A DNA stretch of 64,000 bases from Paenibacillus assamensis DSM 18201 (GCF_000422445.1 NZ_KE383837.1:558001-622000); one strand, 5' to 3'. Shown: positions 37,718 to 48,441, counted from the first letter of the stretch. Notes: generated by a model not told the origin, from the letters alone. Translations and numbers: made by a program.

Positions 37718-37855
37718 TTACTCCGCATGCTCTGACGGTTGCACAGGTTCAACGTCTGTAGGAACAGCATCTCGAACCTGAGCAATATGCTTATACAACA
37801 AATATGCATCTACATCACCAGTCATTGCGAACACATTCCATGAGAAATCACGCAT
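37718..37855 (-). CDS. yqzL: YqzL family small protein
   Basis: A 45-residue protein starting MRDFSWNVFAMTGDVDAYLLYK, which is the YqzL pattern. ATG at 37855 follows AAAGGGG; the longer frame upstream has no site. Between era and recO, exactly as in B. subtilis. Function unknown. Confidence 0.85.
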   Translation of the reverse strand: MRDFSWNVFAMTGDVDAYLLYKHIAQVRDAVPTDVEPVQPSEHAE

Positions 37856-37974
37856 TGTGTTATCCCCTTTCGTCGGACATGACGTTGTCTTCAACACTAG
37901 CATGTGCTAGCAGAAGGGGATTATCCTTTGCAAAAAATGGACATGTGCTGGATGTATAAGTGATATGTTGTCTG

Positions 37975-38880
37975 CTACACGTCGTGACGGAAACCTAAAT
38001 CCTTGAGCACACGATCTTGGTTACGCCAGTCTTTCTTCACTTTGACCCATAACTCGATAAATGTACGAGATCCAAGTAGTGTCTCAATGTCTCTGCGGGC
38101 TTGCTTACCTACTTGCTTAAGCAGGGCACCTTGCTTGCCAATAATAATTCCTTTTTGCGAGTCACGCTCAACAAAAATAACAGCTGAAATGTAAACTACA
38201 CCATTTTCCTGCACACGCATATCTTCAATGGTTACAGCGATAGAATGTGGAATTTCCTCACGTGTCGCATGCAATATTTTTTCACGAACAAGCTCTGCCA
38301 CAACGAATTGTTCTGGATGATCTGTGATCTGATCATCTGGATAGTATTGTGGTCCTTCTGGCAAGTAGCCGTGCAGCACTTGAAGCAATCGATCTACGTT
38401 GTTTCCTTGCAAGGCAGAGATCGGAACAATCGCCGCAAACTCATGCAATTCATTGTACTGCTGAATCATCGCAGGTACTTCATCAGGGCGCACTTGGTCA
38501 ATTTTGTTCATGACAAGAATAACCGGTGTTTTAACTTGTTTCAATTGTTCAATAACAAAACGATCTCCCCCGCCTAAACCAGCAGCAACATCCACCAAGA
38601 ACAGCACTGCCTCAACTTCATTCAACGTGTTGAGAGCAACCTGATTCATATAGTCACCAAGCTTTGATGTGCGTTTATGAATACCCGGAGTATCCAAAAA
38701 TACGATTTGCGATGATTCTTGCGTATAAACACCGTGAATTTTGTTACGCGTCGTTTGTGGTTTATCCGACATAATCGCAATCTTTTGGCCGATAACATGG
38801 TTCATCAGTGTTGATTTCCCCACATTTGGACGACCTACGATTGCGACAAATCCAGATTTATAAGATGATTTATTGTTCAT
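37975..38880 (-). CDS. era: GTPase Era
   Basis: Essential GTPase that binds 16S rRNA and assists 30S maturation. A 301-residue protein with G1 GRPNVGKST (17-25), the switch region DTPGIHK, G4 NKID and a C-terminal KH domain ([15 protein letters not shown] region), the standard Era order. It follows cdd and precedes yqzL-recO, as in B. subtilis. Confidence 0.97.
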   Translation of the reverse strand: MNNKSSYKSGFVAIVGRPNVGKSTLMNHVIGQKIAIMSDKPQTTRNKIHGVYTQESSQIVFLDTPGIHKRTSKLGDYMNQVALNTLNEVEAVLFLVDVAAGLGGGDRFVIEQLKQVKTPVILVMNKIDQVRPDEVPAMIQQYNELHEFAAIVPISALQGNNVDRLLQVLHGYLPEGPQYYPDDQITDHPEQFVVAELVREKILHATREEIPHSIAVTIEDMRVQENGVVYISAVIFVERDSQKGIIIGKQGALLKQVGKQARRDIETLLGSRTFIELWVKVKKDWRNQDRVLKDLGFRHDV

Positions 38881-39010
38881 GTTGTACTCCTAATCTTCTT
38901 TATAACTTTTCTTTATAACAATCAGCGTATTGCCAATCATAGATGAGCAGATCAGATCTCTGACCTGATTCTGCTCCCTTTTCGTGTGCAATAACAAAAT
39001 TAATCCTCTA

Positions 39011-39448
39011 TTAGCTATTTGCCAAGCCTTCAGCGCGTGAAGCTGAACTGTCTAGGCTGGATACATCAAATGCACCCGGGAGTAATTCACCAATCGTAGT
39101 CTCTACTAATTGACCGTTCAAATTGCCCATGTAAACGGGCATGTCAGCAGAACATAATTCAACTAGAACTTGACGACATACCCCACAAGGAGTTATAGGA
39201 GCAGTTGTATCTCCAATGACTGCGATAGCTGTGAAAGATTTCGCACTGCAGCCATCTGCGATTGCACGGAACAATGCCGTCCGCTCCGCACAGTTGGTAG
39301 GACCGTAAGCAGCATTCTCAACATTGCAGCCCATGTGAACGTTTCCTTCGTTGTCCAACAAGGCAGCACCTACCTTAAAGTGCGAATAAGGAGTGTAAGC
39401 ACGCTCCCTCGCTTGTCTTGCCAATTCCATCAATTGTTGTTTATCCAT
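39011..39448 (-). CDS. cdd: Cytidine deaminase
   Basis: Deaminates cytidine and deoxycytidine to uridine forms in pyrimidine salvage. Zinc ligands are seen as Cys53 in the NCAER motif with catalytic Glu55, and Cys88 and Cys91 in PCGVC. 145 residues, the small homotetrameric type. ATG at 39448 follows AAGGAG. It precedes era, and follows dgkA. Confidence 0.96.
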   Translation of the reverse strand: MDKQQLMELARQARERAYTPYSHFKVGAALLDNEGNVHMGCNVENAAYGPTNCAERTALFRAIADGCSAKSFTAIAVIGDTTAPITPCGVCRQVLVELCSADMPVYMGNLNGQLVETTIGELLPGAFDVSSLDSSASRAEGLANS

Positions 39449-39512
39449 GATGTTCAACTCCTTATATTCAGGATTGGGTATAAATCCTCACATCTTCATA
39501 TTACAACAAAAT

Positions 39513-39887
39513 TTACAGTGTACCAATCACACTTACGAATCTCCCACCGAATATAGTAACTCCAGTTATAACGGCGAACGCCGCCGTTACCAAAACGGCT
39601 CCGGCGGCGGTATCTTTCGCTATCTTAGCCAGCGGATGCTGATCCGGCATGACCATATCTACTACTGCTTCAATCGCAGTATTTATGAGTTCTGCTGCGA
39701 TCACAACTGTGATACTAAGCAAGAGCCATAGCCACTCGCTCGTATTAACACCTAACAGTATGCCAAGCAGTATAACAATGATGGAAGCAAATAGATGCAC
39801 TCGCATATTGCGCTGCGTAGCATATGCATACTTAATTCCGTCTATGGCCGCTTGGAACGTTCGACGCCAATTATGACGCCAGTCCAT
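39513..39887 (-). CDS. dgkA: Diacylglycerol/undecaprenol kinase (DgkA family)
   Basis: Integral membrane lipid kinase; in Gram-positives the substrate is mainly undecaprenol, recycling the cell-wall lipid carrier. A 124-residue, three-helix protein with the family block AAELINTAIEAVVD in the second helix and AKDTAAGAVLV. Its ATG shares a base with the ybeY stop (TAATG), so translation is coupled. Substrate by family only. Confidence 0.93.
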   Translation of the reverse strand: MDWRHNWRRTFQAAIDGIKYAYATQRNMRVHLFASIIVILLGILLGVNTSEWLWLLLSITVVIAAELINTAIEAVVDMVMPDQHPLAKIAKDTAAGAVLVTAAFAVITGVTIFGGRFVSVIGTL

Positions 39888-40384
39888 TATCGTGTCAACC
39901 CGATCTTGGAGAGAACCGCTTCCTGCTTGTCCATCATTACACGTTCACTTTCATCATCTTGATGATCGTAACCGATCAGATGAAGGAATCCATGCACGAA
40001 CAAAAAGCCAATTTCTCTTTCCAGGGAATGACCATATTCGTCTGCCTGAGCTTGGGCACGTTCTGTAGAGATAATGATGTCTCCAAGCATGTCCCCTAAA
40101 GAGGCTAGCTCTTGCTCATCTTCTACTTCGTACAATATGTCCATTTCCTCATCCACAGACTCATTCAATGCAAACGAGAGCACATCTGTGGGACGGTCAA
40201 TTTGACGATAATCACGATTGAGTTCATGGATGCGTTCATCATCGACGAATGTAAGCGCTACTTCACCTTCCACGATCCCTTCCATCTGAGCCGCTTCTTC
40301 AAGCACACGCTCCAACTTTTGTATTAATGCTTCGCTAATAGGGTAAATGGACTGTTCGTCGCTCCACTCTAACTTGATGTTCAT
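39887..40384 (-). CDS. ybeY: Endoribonuclease YbeY
   Basis: Zinc-dependent RNase in 16S rRNA 3' maturation and ribosome quality control. Residues His132, His136 and His142 form the H-G-F-L-H-L-x-G-Y-D-H motif, and an upstream arginine-rich strand ([16 protein letters not shown]) is conserved. ATG at 40384 follows AAGGAGAG; a TTG codon sits one codon earlier. Overlaps dgkA by one base. Confidence 0.95.
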   Translation of the reverse strand: MNIKLEWSDEQSIYPISEALIQKLERVLEEAAQMEGIVEGEVALTFVDDERIHELNRDYRQIDRPTDVLSFALNESVDEEMDILYEVEDEQELASLGDMLGDIIISTERAQAQADEYGHSLEREIGFLFVHGFLHLIGYDHQDDESERVMMDKQEAVLSKIGLTR

Positions 40385-40421
40385 CAATTAAACTCTCCTT
40401 CTTGCCTTGCTTATTTGTTCA

Positions 40422-42755
40422 TTATTTCAGTGCGTTCTTGGTAGCAGCTGTATCTTCACCAGTCGAGTTATCAGGTTTAGACTGATTAACTGCTACTTCT
40501 ATGGAATCACCTTTAGCAAGCTCCGATTGTTTCTTCGCACCATCCGGGTATTCAATACGAGAATGGAAAATACCCATTACCGTTTCTTTTAGTGAATGAG
40601 CAACCATATCCAGTTCGCGCATCGTTAAGTCGCATTCATTAAACTGGTTATCATCGAGACGATCTTTAATGATTTTTTGTATCATATTTTCGATCTGTTC
40701 CACTGTCGGATGACGAAGTGAACGAACCGCTGCCTCAACACAATCCGCAATGCCGACAACTGCTGCTTCCTTTGACTGCGCCTTCGGACCAGGATAACGG
40801 AAATCATCGGCTGTGAAATTCGGCTCTTCCCCTTGCTCTTCAGCCTGCTTCAATGCTTTATGATAAAAATACTTCAGGAACGTAGTTCCATGATGCTGTT
40901 CTGCAATATCTCGTATTGGCTTTGGCAGCTTGTATTCTTTAAGCAGTTCCGCACCATCACCAGCATGAGCGACTATAATCGAGGTGCTCAGCTTCGGATC
41001 AATAAAATCATGTGGATTATCGATATTGGTCTGATTCTCAATAAAGTAGCTTGGACGCTTCGTCTTGCCAATATCATGGTAAAATGCGCCAACCCGGCAC
41101 AATAGACCATTTGCTCCAATCGATTCTGCTGCCTGCTCAGCCAAATTACCAACCATTACACTGTGATGATAAGTACCTGGCGTTTCAGTTAATAGCTTGC
41201 GAAGCAGTGGGTGGTTCGGATTCGACAGCTCAACCAACTTCAATGCAGATAATATGCCGAACGTAACCTCGAAAAATGGCATAAGCCCGATAACTAGCAC
41301 TGCCGTAACTAAGCCACTGCTAAAAGCAAATACCGCAGCCAAAGTTGTTTCTTTACTGTTCAACGGCAGACCATTAAGCATCGCTACAGTCAATACAGTT
41401 AAACCACCAAAGATGCATATCATAATTCCAGCCTTTAATATGGTTGAACGCTGACTTGCTCGATGTATAGCAAAGATTGATGCATAAGACACAACGAGCG
41501 CAAACAGACCATAGTTGAAATCAAACAGCATATTTTGATGAGTATTTAACAATATGCTCGCTATAATACTGAACAGTACAGCCGAGACATAAGCAAGCGA
41601 GACATCAAGCAGCAGCGTTATTAGCATAACGCCAAGCGCAACGGGAGCAATGTAGCCGATATAAGCGGTTGTTTCCGTTTGCGCAAAAGATACAATTTCC
41701 ATCAAAATAATATTAATGACGAAAATTAACAACAGCATTAACAGCTGTGAATTGTTGTACTTAAAATGAGTATGGCTTGCCTGACGCATAAACATAACTA
41801 GCAGCACAGTAAAGAGTGTTGAAAGAAGCAATAGACCAAGCTGCGGCCACAAGTTTACTTCTGTTTTCAATAGACCATTTTCTTTGAGCAGATCATACAT
41901 ATCTTTTGTAATAATCTCGCCTTTTTGAACGATGATCTCACCCTGCTTAATAAACACCTCATGCGTATTTTCGCGAGCCTGTACCTTCGCCTGCTTCGTA
42001 GCTTCCTCATCATAGAACTTGTTCGGCGTAATCGCCAACCTAACAAGCTCTTGGACAACTTCACGTTCTGCACGTTTATCCAATGAACTTGTATTGACAT
42101 ACTCCGCTACTTTGGCTCTGGCTACTGCCGCATCTGCGATGGAATCAGCCATTAACTTACTAACAATATCGCGAGCTACAACCTTCATTTCAGCAATGTC
42201 CTCTTTTGAAAGACGTGCCATTTTGATGTAGGTTTCTTCAGGCACCCGATATTTCTGCTCTTCAATTCGTTTCGTTACTTCTTCTAACAACTGCGCAGAA
42301 TAGGTATTGGCATTGCGACTGGTTAAAATAAACGTACGAATATAATCATCGAATATTTGTGGGATCACACGCCGATACAAATCCACTTTCTCAGAGAAAG
42401 ATAGCTGTTCATCTTGATTCAACAATTCAATACGATTAAAAATATTATCAATTAACCGATCGTTCTTGATCGACACAATTGGATAAACAGGTGGTGCGCC
42501 TTCAGCTGCCTCTTCTTGAGCATTCAGCGTCGCCTGCTTGTCCTTAATTTGCATGGGAGCGATAATATTTTTCTCTACCGAATTACCAATTTGAATATCA
42601 TACTTTTCTGGAAGCATTTTAGGTGCGAGGGAAAAATAAATAAATATCGTTAGGACAACGAATAATACAATACGCATGCCTAAGCTATATTTCCATCCTC
42701 CCGTTTTCACAGGACGCACACTTCGTTTATTACCGTTATTTTGAGCTTCTAGCAT
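40422..42755 (-). CDS. pgpH: PgpH/YqfF 7TM-HD cyclic-di-AMP phosphodiesterase
   Basis: Hydrolyses the second messenger c-di-AMP in the cytoplasm after sensing signals outside. The order is an N-terminal anchor helix (about 30-50), an extracellular domain (about 55-300), seven membrane helices, then an HD domain with HDIGKTKRP and the later IIVAHAGDGAELLKEY block. 777 residues, in the family range. ATG at 42755 lies nine bases after GAGAGGG. Between phoH and ybeY as in B. subtilis. Confidence 0.95.
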   Translation of the reverse strand: MLEAQNNGNKRSVRPVKTGGWKYSLGMRIVLFVVLTIFIYFSLAPKMLPEKYDIQIGNSVEKNIIAPMQIKDKQATLNAQEEAAEGAPPVYPIVSIKNDRLIDNIFNRIELLNQDEQLSFSEKVDLYRRVIPQIFDDYIRTFILTSRNANTYSAQLLEEVTKRIEEQKYRVPEETYIKMARLSKEDIAEMKVVARDIVSKLMADSIADAAVARAKVAEYVNTSSLDKRAEREVVQELVRLAITPNKFYDEEATKQAKVQARENTHEVFIKQGEIIVQKGEIITKDMYDLLKENGLLKTEVNLWPQLGLLLLSTLFTVLLVMFMRQASHTHFKYNNSQLLMLLLIFVINIILMEIVSFAQTETTAYIGYIAPVALGVMLITLLLDVSLAYVSAVLFSIIASILLNTHQNMLFDFNYGLFALVVSYASIFAIHRASQRSTILKAGIMICIFGGLTVLTVAMLNGLPLNSKETTLAAVFAFSSGLVTAVLVIGLMPFFEVTFGILSALKLVELSNPNHPLLRKLLTETPGTYHHSVMVGNLAEQAAESIGANGLLCRVGAFYHDIGKTKRPSYFIENQTNIDNPHDFIDPKLSTSIIVAHAGDGAELLKEYKLPKPIRDIAEQHHGTTFLKYFYHKALKQAEEQGEEPNFTADDFRYPGPKAQSKEAAVVGIADCVEAAVRSLRHPTVEQIENMIQKIIKDRLDDNQFNECDLTMRELDMVAHSLKETVMGIFHSRIEYPDGAKKQSELAKGDSIEVAVNQSKPDNSTGEDTAATKNALK

Positions 42756-42770
42756 AGAGAACAACCCTCT

Positions 42771-43739
42771 CTATCCTTGGTTTTCGCTTTCCTTCTGGTA
42801 AGCTACAATAATTTTTTGTACTAAGGAATGACGAACGACATCTTGTTCAGCAAAATGCATAAAGCCAATTTCCTCAATATCTCGAAGCACTTTATACGCT
42901 TCGACAAGTCCTGAATGTTTGCCCCTAGGCAAATCAATTTGCGTAACGTCGCCTGTAATGACCATTTTTGAGCCAAACCCAAGGCGCGTCAGGAACATTT
43001 TCATCTGTTCAGGAGTCGTATTTTGCGCCTCATCCAAGATGATGAATGCATCATCCAATGTACGCCCACGCATATATGCCAACGGGGCAATTTCGATTAA
43101 GCCTCGCTCTAGTGCCTTAGCCACTTGATCAGGGCCCATCACATCATGCAAGGCGTCATACAAAGGACGTAAGTATGGATCTACTTTCTCTTGCAAATCT
43201 CCCGGCAAGAAGCCTAGATTCTCTCCTGCTTCCACAGCCGGACGTGTCAAGATAATACGCTTAACTGCTCCTTCCTTCAAAGCAGTAACCGCTAAAACAA
43301 CAGCAAGGTACGTCTTACCAGTACCCGCAGGTCCAATCCCAAATACAACATCTAACTTCTTAATTAAAGAAACGTAGTGACGTTGACCGATTGTTTTGAC
43401 ACGAATCGGCTTGCCACGATATGTATGAGCCACTTCTCCCTTGAATAAATCCAACAACTCATGGACCTTCCACTGCTCTGCCAATTCAAGCGCGTACATC
43501 ATATCCCGTTCTGACAACCCAACATTGTTGCGGATAAGTTGGAGCAGCACTTCAAATAACTGCTTAAACTTTTCCACTTCTTCAGAATCACCTGTCAGGA
43601 CAATCTCTGCTTCACGTGACGATATTTCGACTTCGGTATGGGATTGGATAAGCTTAAAATACTTGTCTTGTGGTCCGAATAATGCAAGACCTTCAGCTGC
43701 ATTCTCTAATGAAAGTTTCACTGTTTGTTGTTGCGACAA
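42771..43739 (-). CDS. phoH: PhoH family ATPase
   Basis: Short PhoH of 322 residues with a KH-like N-terminal region (about 15-95) and the ATPase with Walker A GPAGTGKT near 133-140, then RPAVEAGENLGFLPG and FIILDEAQN. The conserved neighbour ybeY links it to rRNA processing, but the actual role is not established. Unlike YlaK at 11.7 kb it has no PIN domain. Confidence 0.93.
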   Translation of the reverse strand: MSQQQTVKLSLENAAEGLALFGPQDKYFKLIQSHTEVEISSREAEIVLTGDSEEVEKFKQLFEVLLQLIRNNVGLSERDMMYALELAEQWKVHELLDLFKGEVAHTYRGKPIRVKTIGQRHYVSLIKKLDVVFGIGPAGTGKTYLAVVLAVTALKEGAVKRIILTRPAVEAGENLGFLPGDLQEKVDPYLRPLYDALHDVMGPDQVAKALERGLIEIAPLAYMRGRTLDDAFIILDEAQNTTPEQMKMFLTRLGFGSKMVITGDVTQIDLPRGKHSGLVEAYKVLRDIEEIGFMHFAEQDVVRHSLVQKIIVAYQKESENQG

Positions 43740-43777
43740 AATCTCAGTCTCCTTGCCTTAGTCATATGATTCAATCT

Positions 43778-44965
43778 TTATGAAGTGCCGAGAATAGGCT
43801 GCTCTTCTGCAATCGATTGTTCTACTTCAAACATAACCTTAAGTTTCACTTTACCATTCTCCGTCTTCTGATGCAAAATCTTTTCCGTTACAACTCGAGC
43901 GTTTGGCCCATATTTCGCCATGATATCCGTTCTTGCATGACGCAATCCAATTTGAGCAGCCTCTTGCTGTTCTTGCGCCTCTTCAACAATTTGTACTTCC
44001 ATTATCTTTTCTTTTACCCATTTAAGCGGCAAAGTTAACATCCCTACACTTACATCATTGAATTCGGTCTTCACTTCGTAATGAGAAAATGGAACTTGAC
44101 CATAACCACTTACTTGTAAGCGTCGTTCCCCCAATTGTACATAAGACTTTTCTACACTTTGTCCAGTCATTACTTTTTGCTTGCTTACAAGAGGTGACTG
44201 TATCGAATATTCATACCAAACGAGGCCTCGTATGCTGCCTTTGGCAACAACGGTTAATGGAGACTCCGAAGATCCCAGAGCGCCACTAATAAGGACCTGA
44301 CCCTTTTTCACACGATCATTCGGTTTTACGATTGCTTTGCCTTCTTCAGCTATAATGCTTGTAATGACAGCATCTGTACTTGCTACGATATTGCGCGGAT
44401 TATTCAGCTTTCTCGATTTTGGCACAGTGGATTCTACAATATGAATAACAATTTTGGTACCTTGCCTTGTCACCCCAACCCAGGATGAAGAAGACAGCTT
44501 TGCATGCAGCGCTTTTGACAGCTCTTCTGTCTCTTTAAGCCTAAATGTCCACTGAAATGGATATATGCCCTCCTCATGCGCTGCTGCAAGCACTTGCTCG
44601 GTTGAGATCGATTCGTTCCCCTTTACTTCTATCGTCCATACAAGAGATGACAGCATGTACAGTCCTAGCAAAAATAAAAAAGCACCGGTTACAAAAAAAG
44701 AACGTCGACGTACTTGTCCTATAGAAAATGGAAGCCCATGACGCGCCAATACATGAACACGGCAGCCTGTCTTTTTTAAAAACGGACGTAACCGAAAAAA
44801 GTCAGGCACTATAATAAAGAGGCTCACCTGATGATCCTCTGTGCGCCTCACATCCCATATCGCTATCCGCTTTGCTAAAAGGTGATTAAGCAGTTGTTCA
44901 GTATGCTGTCCTCGAATTTGAATTTTGACATATCCACGTATTTTACCCATTAACGGTGGTTTCAT
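43778..44965 (-). CDS. yqfD: Sporulation protein YqfD
   Basis: Sporulation-stage membrane protein, 395 residues: an N-terminal basic domain, one membrane helix (about 95-115, FLFLLGLYMLSS), then an extracellular region containing KVKKGQVLISG-like segments and a conserved GQSVEKSY block. Known family members belong to the sigma-E regulon and are needed for efficient sporulation. ATG overlaps the yqfC stop by 4 bases. Confidence 0.9.
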   Translation of the reverse strand: MKPPLMGKIRGYVKIQIRGQHTEQLLNHLLAKRIAIWDVRRTEDHQVSLFIIVPDFFRLRPFLKKTGCRVHVLARHGLPFSIGQVRRRSFFVTGAFLFLLGLYMLSSLVWTIEVKGNESISTEQVLAAAHEEGIYPFQWTFRLKETEELSKALHAKLSSSSWVGVTRQGTKIVIHIVESTVPKSRKLNNPRNIVASTDAVITSIIAEEGKAIVKPNDRVKKGQVLISGALGSSESPLTVVAKGSIRGLVWYEYSIQSPLVSKQKVMTGQSVEKSYVQLGERRLQVSGYGQVPFSHYEVKTEFNDVSVGMLTLPLKWVKEKIMEVQIVEEAQEQQEAAQIGLRHARTDIMAKYGPNARVVTEKILHQKTENGKVKLKVMFEVEQSIAEEQPILGTS

Positions 44966-45258
44966 GGCTTTGCGTCCTCCATTCCGTGAACCTTCACTTC
45001 AGTTATGTAGCCCTCGATACATATTTCCTCTGTCCATATTCCTCGAATGACAAGCTCACTTCCCGTCACTTCCAATTCCCCTTTTGCGAGCGACAATCTC
45101 ATATTTTCATTGGAAAAATGAACGATTCCACGATGATTCTCTACGAACAGCTTGCGATTGCCTATTAAGGATACACGGGGCACATCAGATACGATATCCT
45201 GCGGCAAATCAAACAAATGCGCCGTCCACTGATTCAACTTGCGCATGATACGGCTCAT
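44962..45258 (-). CDS. yqfC: Sporulation protein YqfC
   Basis: A 98-residue sporulation protein with an early basic stretch, IVSDVPRVSLIG near 20-32 and the ELEVTGSELVIRGIWTEE block of the YabP/YqfC family, which is beta-rich. ATG at 45258 is 10 bases after GGGGG; a downstream ATG is possible and the longer frame upstream is not conserved. In B. subtilis it is transcribed by sigma-E with yqfD. It begins a new transcription unit after the floA operon terminator. Confidence 0.88.
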   Translation of the reverse strand: MSRIMRKLNQWTAHLFDLPQDIVSDVPRVSLIGNRKLFVENHRGIVHFSNENMRLSLAKGELEVTGSELVIRGIWTEEICIEGYITEVKVHGMEDAKP

Positions 45259-45341
45259 ACGTGCGAGGCCCCCTTCCTGTACTTTACAACTTATGCTCCA
45301 GCAGCAATGAATATGAAAATTAGCAGCAGGATGCCAATACA

Positions 45342-45386
45342 AAAAAAGTCCCAGCCCGTTCCAAACAGGAACATTGACTGGGACTA
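45342..45386 (-). terminator. Terminator of the nfeD-floA operon
   Basis: Stem AGTCCCAG (45349-45356) with CTGGGACT (45379-45386), inner GTTCC/GGAAC, then seven T on the minus strand. Ends the operon right after its third gene. Confidence 0.85.
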
Positions 45387-45395
45387 CTTTTGTAT

Positions 45396-45917
45396 TTATC
45401 GATTGCGGAACGGACGTTTCGCTCGAGGCGGACCTAATATTTCAGCCCATATTACACCTTGACGCGCCTGTTCAGCTAATGTTTGATTGGAGTCAGCCTT
45501 ACTACGCTGTTGCTGCCCTCCATGAACATTCCGCGAGTAAATAGGTGAAGAAGCTTCTCTAGCTGCCGCGGTTTGAGTACGATAGCTTGTATCGGCCAAT
45601 CTTGATGATGGATAACCAAATGTACTCTCTTCTCGATCATTGCTATAATCTGTCGAGAATACAGGAGTAGTACGCACATCCTCTAGTCGAGACTGTTGAC
45701 GCTCATACTCTTCCTCATCTTCTTCATAATCATCATAGCTACCCTTATCATGATCATGATTAGATTGGTTCTGGCTAGCCGTAGTTTGGGCATCACCACC
45801 AAAGTTTGGCATACCAGTGGCTGACTTCTTTTTATTGCCCACTAGTGAAAGTAAGAAGCCCACAACCGCAACGACTACAAAAATATTTGAAGCAATAAAA
45901 TCAAATAATTTGTCCAT
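45396..45917 (-). CDS. Single-helix protein with disordered tail, third gene of the sigma-W operon
   Basis: A 173-residue protein. A membrane helix covers about 10-28; residues about 30-150 are low-complexity (Gln/Asn/Ser/Glu/Tyr), probably disordered, and the last 20 (VIWAEILGPPRAKRPFRN) are compact and proline-rich, a possible docking motif. It starts 11 bases after the floA stop, in the position of yqfB in B. subtilis, but no sequence resemblance to YqfB is claimed. Expected to act with FloA and NfeD at the membrane. Function unknown. Confidence 0.6.
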   Translation of the reverse strand: MDKLFDFIASNIFVVVAVVGFLLSLVGNKKKSATGMPNFGGDAQTTASQNQSNHDHDKGSYDDYEEDEEEYERQQSRLEDVRTTPVFSTDYSNDREESTFGYPSSRLADTSYRTQTAAAREASSPIYSRNVHGGQQQRSKADSNQTLAEQARQGVIWAEILGPPRAKRPFRNR

Positions 45918-45927
45918 GGCTTATCGC

Positions 45928-46923
45928 CTAGCTTTCTGAACTGTGGTCGGTACGCCCTGCGTCTGAGTTCTTACCAATCGAGCCGCGCATTTGCGTATCC
46001 GCCTCAATATTTTGAAGGTTCATGTAATCCATAACACCCAACTTGCCGCTCTTAAGCGCTTCAGCCATTGCCAATGGAACTTGAGACTCAGACTCAACAA
46101 CACGCGCGCGCATCTCTACGACGCGAGCCTTCATCTCTTGTTCTTGTGCAACCGCCATCGCACGACGCTCTTCTGCCTTCGCTTGAGCGATACGCTTATC
46201 AGCCTCTGCTTGCTCGGTTTGAAGGTGTGCACCGATATTTTTACCTACATCAACATCAGCAACATCAATCGATAAGATTTCAAACGCTGTACCCGCATCC
46301 AATCCTTTGCCAAGTACTGTGCGAGAAATCAAATCTGGGTTTTCCAATACGTCTTTATGCGTACCACTAGAACCTACTGTTGTAACAATACCTTCACCTA
46401 CACGAGCGATGATCGTTTCTTCACCTGCACCACCAACGAGACGCTCAATGTTAGCACGCACCGTTACACGAGCACGAACTTTCACTTCAATACCGTCTTT
46501 CGCCATAGCTGCAACGATCGGCGTCTCGATAACACGAGGGTTAACACTCATTTGTACAGCTTGCAGTACGTCGCGACCCGCAAGGTCGATAGCTGCTGCA
46601 CGCTCAAATTCCAAGCTAATGTTTGCACGTTGTGCAGCAATTAGCGCATTAACAACTCGGTCTACATTACCACCCGCTAAATAGTGACTTTCCAACTGGT
46701 TAATGGACAGTCCCAATCCAGCTTTAGTCGCCTTGATCATTGGGTTAACGATACGGCTCGGAGTAACACGACGTAGACGCATAGCCACCAACGTAATAAT
46801 GCTAATTTTCACACCGGATGCGATAGCAGAAATCCAGAGCATCACTGGGAAGAAACTGAGGAATACACTGACCGCAATAATAATGACTGCGATCGTAAGC
46901 AAAAAGCTAATATTCAATTCCAT
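45928..46923 (-). CDS. floA: Flotillin-like protein FloA
   Basis: Scaffold of membrane microdomains. The 331-residue protein has an N-terminal hydrophobic hairpin in the membrane (about 5-40), an SPFH/flotillin domain (about 60-180) with the string [11 protein letters not shown]-like [15 protein letters not shown], and a coiled-coil EA-rich tail ([19 protein letters not shown]). Start follows GGAGG. Second gene of the sigma-W operon after nfeD. Confidence 0.95.
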   Translation of the reverse strand: MELNISFLLTIAVIIIAVSVFLSFFPVMLWISAIASGVKISIITLVAMRLRRVTPSRIVNPMIKATKAGLGLSINQLESHYLAGGNVDRVVNALIAAQRANISLEFERAAAIDLAGRDVLQAVQMSVNPRVIETPIVAAMAKDGIEVKVRARVTVRANIERLVGGAGEETIIARVGEGIVTTVGSSGTHKDVLENPDLISRTVLGKGLDAGTAFEILSIDVADVDVGKNIGAHLQTEQAEADKRIAQAKAEERRAMAVAQEQEMKARVVEMRARVVESESQVPLAMAEALKSGKLGVMDYMNLQNIEADTQMRGSIGKNSDAGRTDHSSES

Positions 46924-46982
46924 AAAAGCACAACCTCCGATTCAATTTTCTATATAGGCAGGTTTACAATAAACCGCGACCC

Positions 46983-48374
46983 CTAGTCATCTGCGTGTTC
47001 GCGCACTACGACACGAACTCCTTCTACATGAATCACCTTTACGCGCTTGCCAGCGCTAATAAATCCACCATCTGTAACGACATCAACTTTGCGCTCGTTG
47101 AACGATGCGGTACCAGATGGTCGAAGCGTAGTTAATGCAACACCAATTTCTCCAATAAGCTCTGATGCATTTCGTGCAGACACAAAGCCCTCTTCCGTTG
47201 TCAATTGCTCACGAAGAATGAATCGGTTCCATACTCCACGATGCTTAAATATACGTGCAATGATGACAACGACAACAGTAGCTGCAATAAATGCAATTCC
47301 CAACGATAACAGTGCATCAGATGTGTCATATGCAGCTCGCACCACACTTGTAATAAGACTGGCAGAACCTAGTATTCCCAATATGCCAAAGCTAGGTACA
47401 AACAATTCTAATACAAGCAGCACAAGCCCCAGAATAAAGAGGACAAACGCCTCCATACCAGCTAATCCAGCGACATAAGCGCCAAAGAAATATAGACCGA
47501 AACTAAGTACACCTAAAATACCTGGCACACCGAATCCTGGCACAATCAGTTCAATGGCAATACCTGCAATACCAATGAACAGTAGTACCGTAGCGACAAT
47601 TGGATTCATTAGGAATGAAGCAATCTTCTCCGAAGCAGCTACCTCGATTGTGAGCACAAGCGGATTGCTGCGCTTCATTTGAGTGAGCAATTCTTGAAGG
47701 GAGGAGGCTTCATAATCTGCATAACCAACTTTAATTGCTTCTTTCGTATCCAAGGCAAGCACTTCTCCCGCCTTCTTGGTACGGTTCAGCTCAGGAAGTT
47801 TTATTTCATTTTTCACATCGACCATTGCAACTGCATAAGTTCCATCACGGCCATTCGCCTCAGCGGCACCCTTCATCATGCTCGACCAGGCAGCGACCAG
47901 TTTAGGATTATCAACCAATTCGGCATTCATATCCACAATTGCAGCTGAGCCAATCATGCTCGTAGGTGTCATTGCAATCTGATCCGCGCTGAGTGCTATA
48001 TAACTACCAGCAGAAGCTGCTTTACCATTTACATAAACGACGGTTGGGATCGGACTCTCCGCTATGAGAAGCCCCAATGCTTCAGCACTGTCCAACCTTC
48101 CACCAGGTGTGTTCATGTCAAACACGATAAGCTCCGCTTTTGATTGCTTCGCCTCTTCAATCGCCCGGCGCACGTATGACTCCATAACTGGATCTACAGC
48201 ACCCTCTAGATTTATGACGGCAACTACTCCATCATTCACAGTCCCAGGAACAGGTTCAGCATAGGCTGGTTGTACACCAACACTGCTCATTACCCCTAGC
48301 AGGCCTGTCAACACAAAAACAGTAAGCGTCGTCATAATAAGCCATCTTTTTAACGTTACAGAACGTGAATTCAA
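46983..48374 (-). CDS. NfeD family serine protease-like membrane protein (YqeZ)
   Basis: Partner of flotillins. The 463-residue protein has a signal peptide (about 1-39), a ClpP-like serine protease domain with GGRLDSAEALG (91-101) and the catalytic-type SAGSY at 121-125, four membrane helices (about 232-345) and a C-terminal OB-fold. TTG start, seven bases after GGGGG. Long form of NfeD, as YqeZ in B. subtilis. First gene of the sigma-W operon; the spacing to floA is 59 bases. Confidence 0.92.
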   Translation of the reverse strand: MNSRSVTLKRWLIMTTLTVFVLTGLLGVMSSVGVQPAYAEPVPGTVNDGVVAVINLEGAVDPVMESYVRRAIEEAKQSKAELIVFDMNTPGGRLDSAEALGLLIAESPIPTVVYVNGKAASAGSYIALSADQIAMTPTSMIGSAAIVDMNAELVDNPKLVAAWSSMMKGAAEANGRDGTYAVAMVDVKNEIKLPELNRTKKAGEVLALDTKEAIKVGYADYEASSLQELLTQMKRSNPLVLTIEVAASEKIASFLMNPIVATVLLFIGIAGIAIELIVPGFGVPGILGVLSFGLYFFGAYVAGLAGMEAFVLFILGLVLLVLELFVPSFGILGILGSASLITSVVRAAYDTSDALLSLGIAFIAATVVVVIIARIFKHRGVWNRFILREQLTTEEGFVSARNASELIGEIGVALTTLRPSGTASFNERKVDVVTDGGFISAGKRVKVIHVEGVRVVVREHADD

Positions 48375-48441
48375 TCCACTACCCCCTTCTTTGTTTAGTA
48401 TATCAATTGTTCTTACTTTCTTGATTCCATATATGCGGTAA

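Noticed and set aside
38945-38976. Hairpin between cdd and era
   Set aside because: Stem has a bulge and no T-run on the minus strand, so it is not listed as a terminator.
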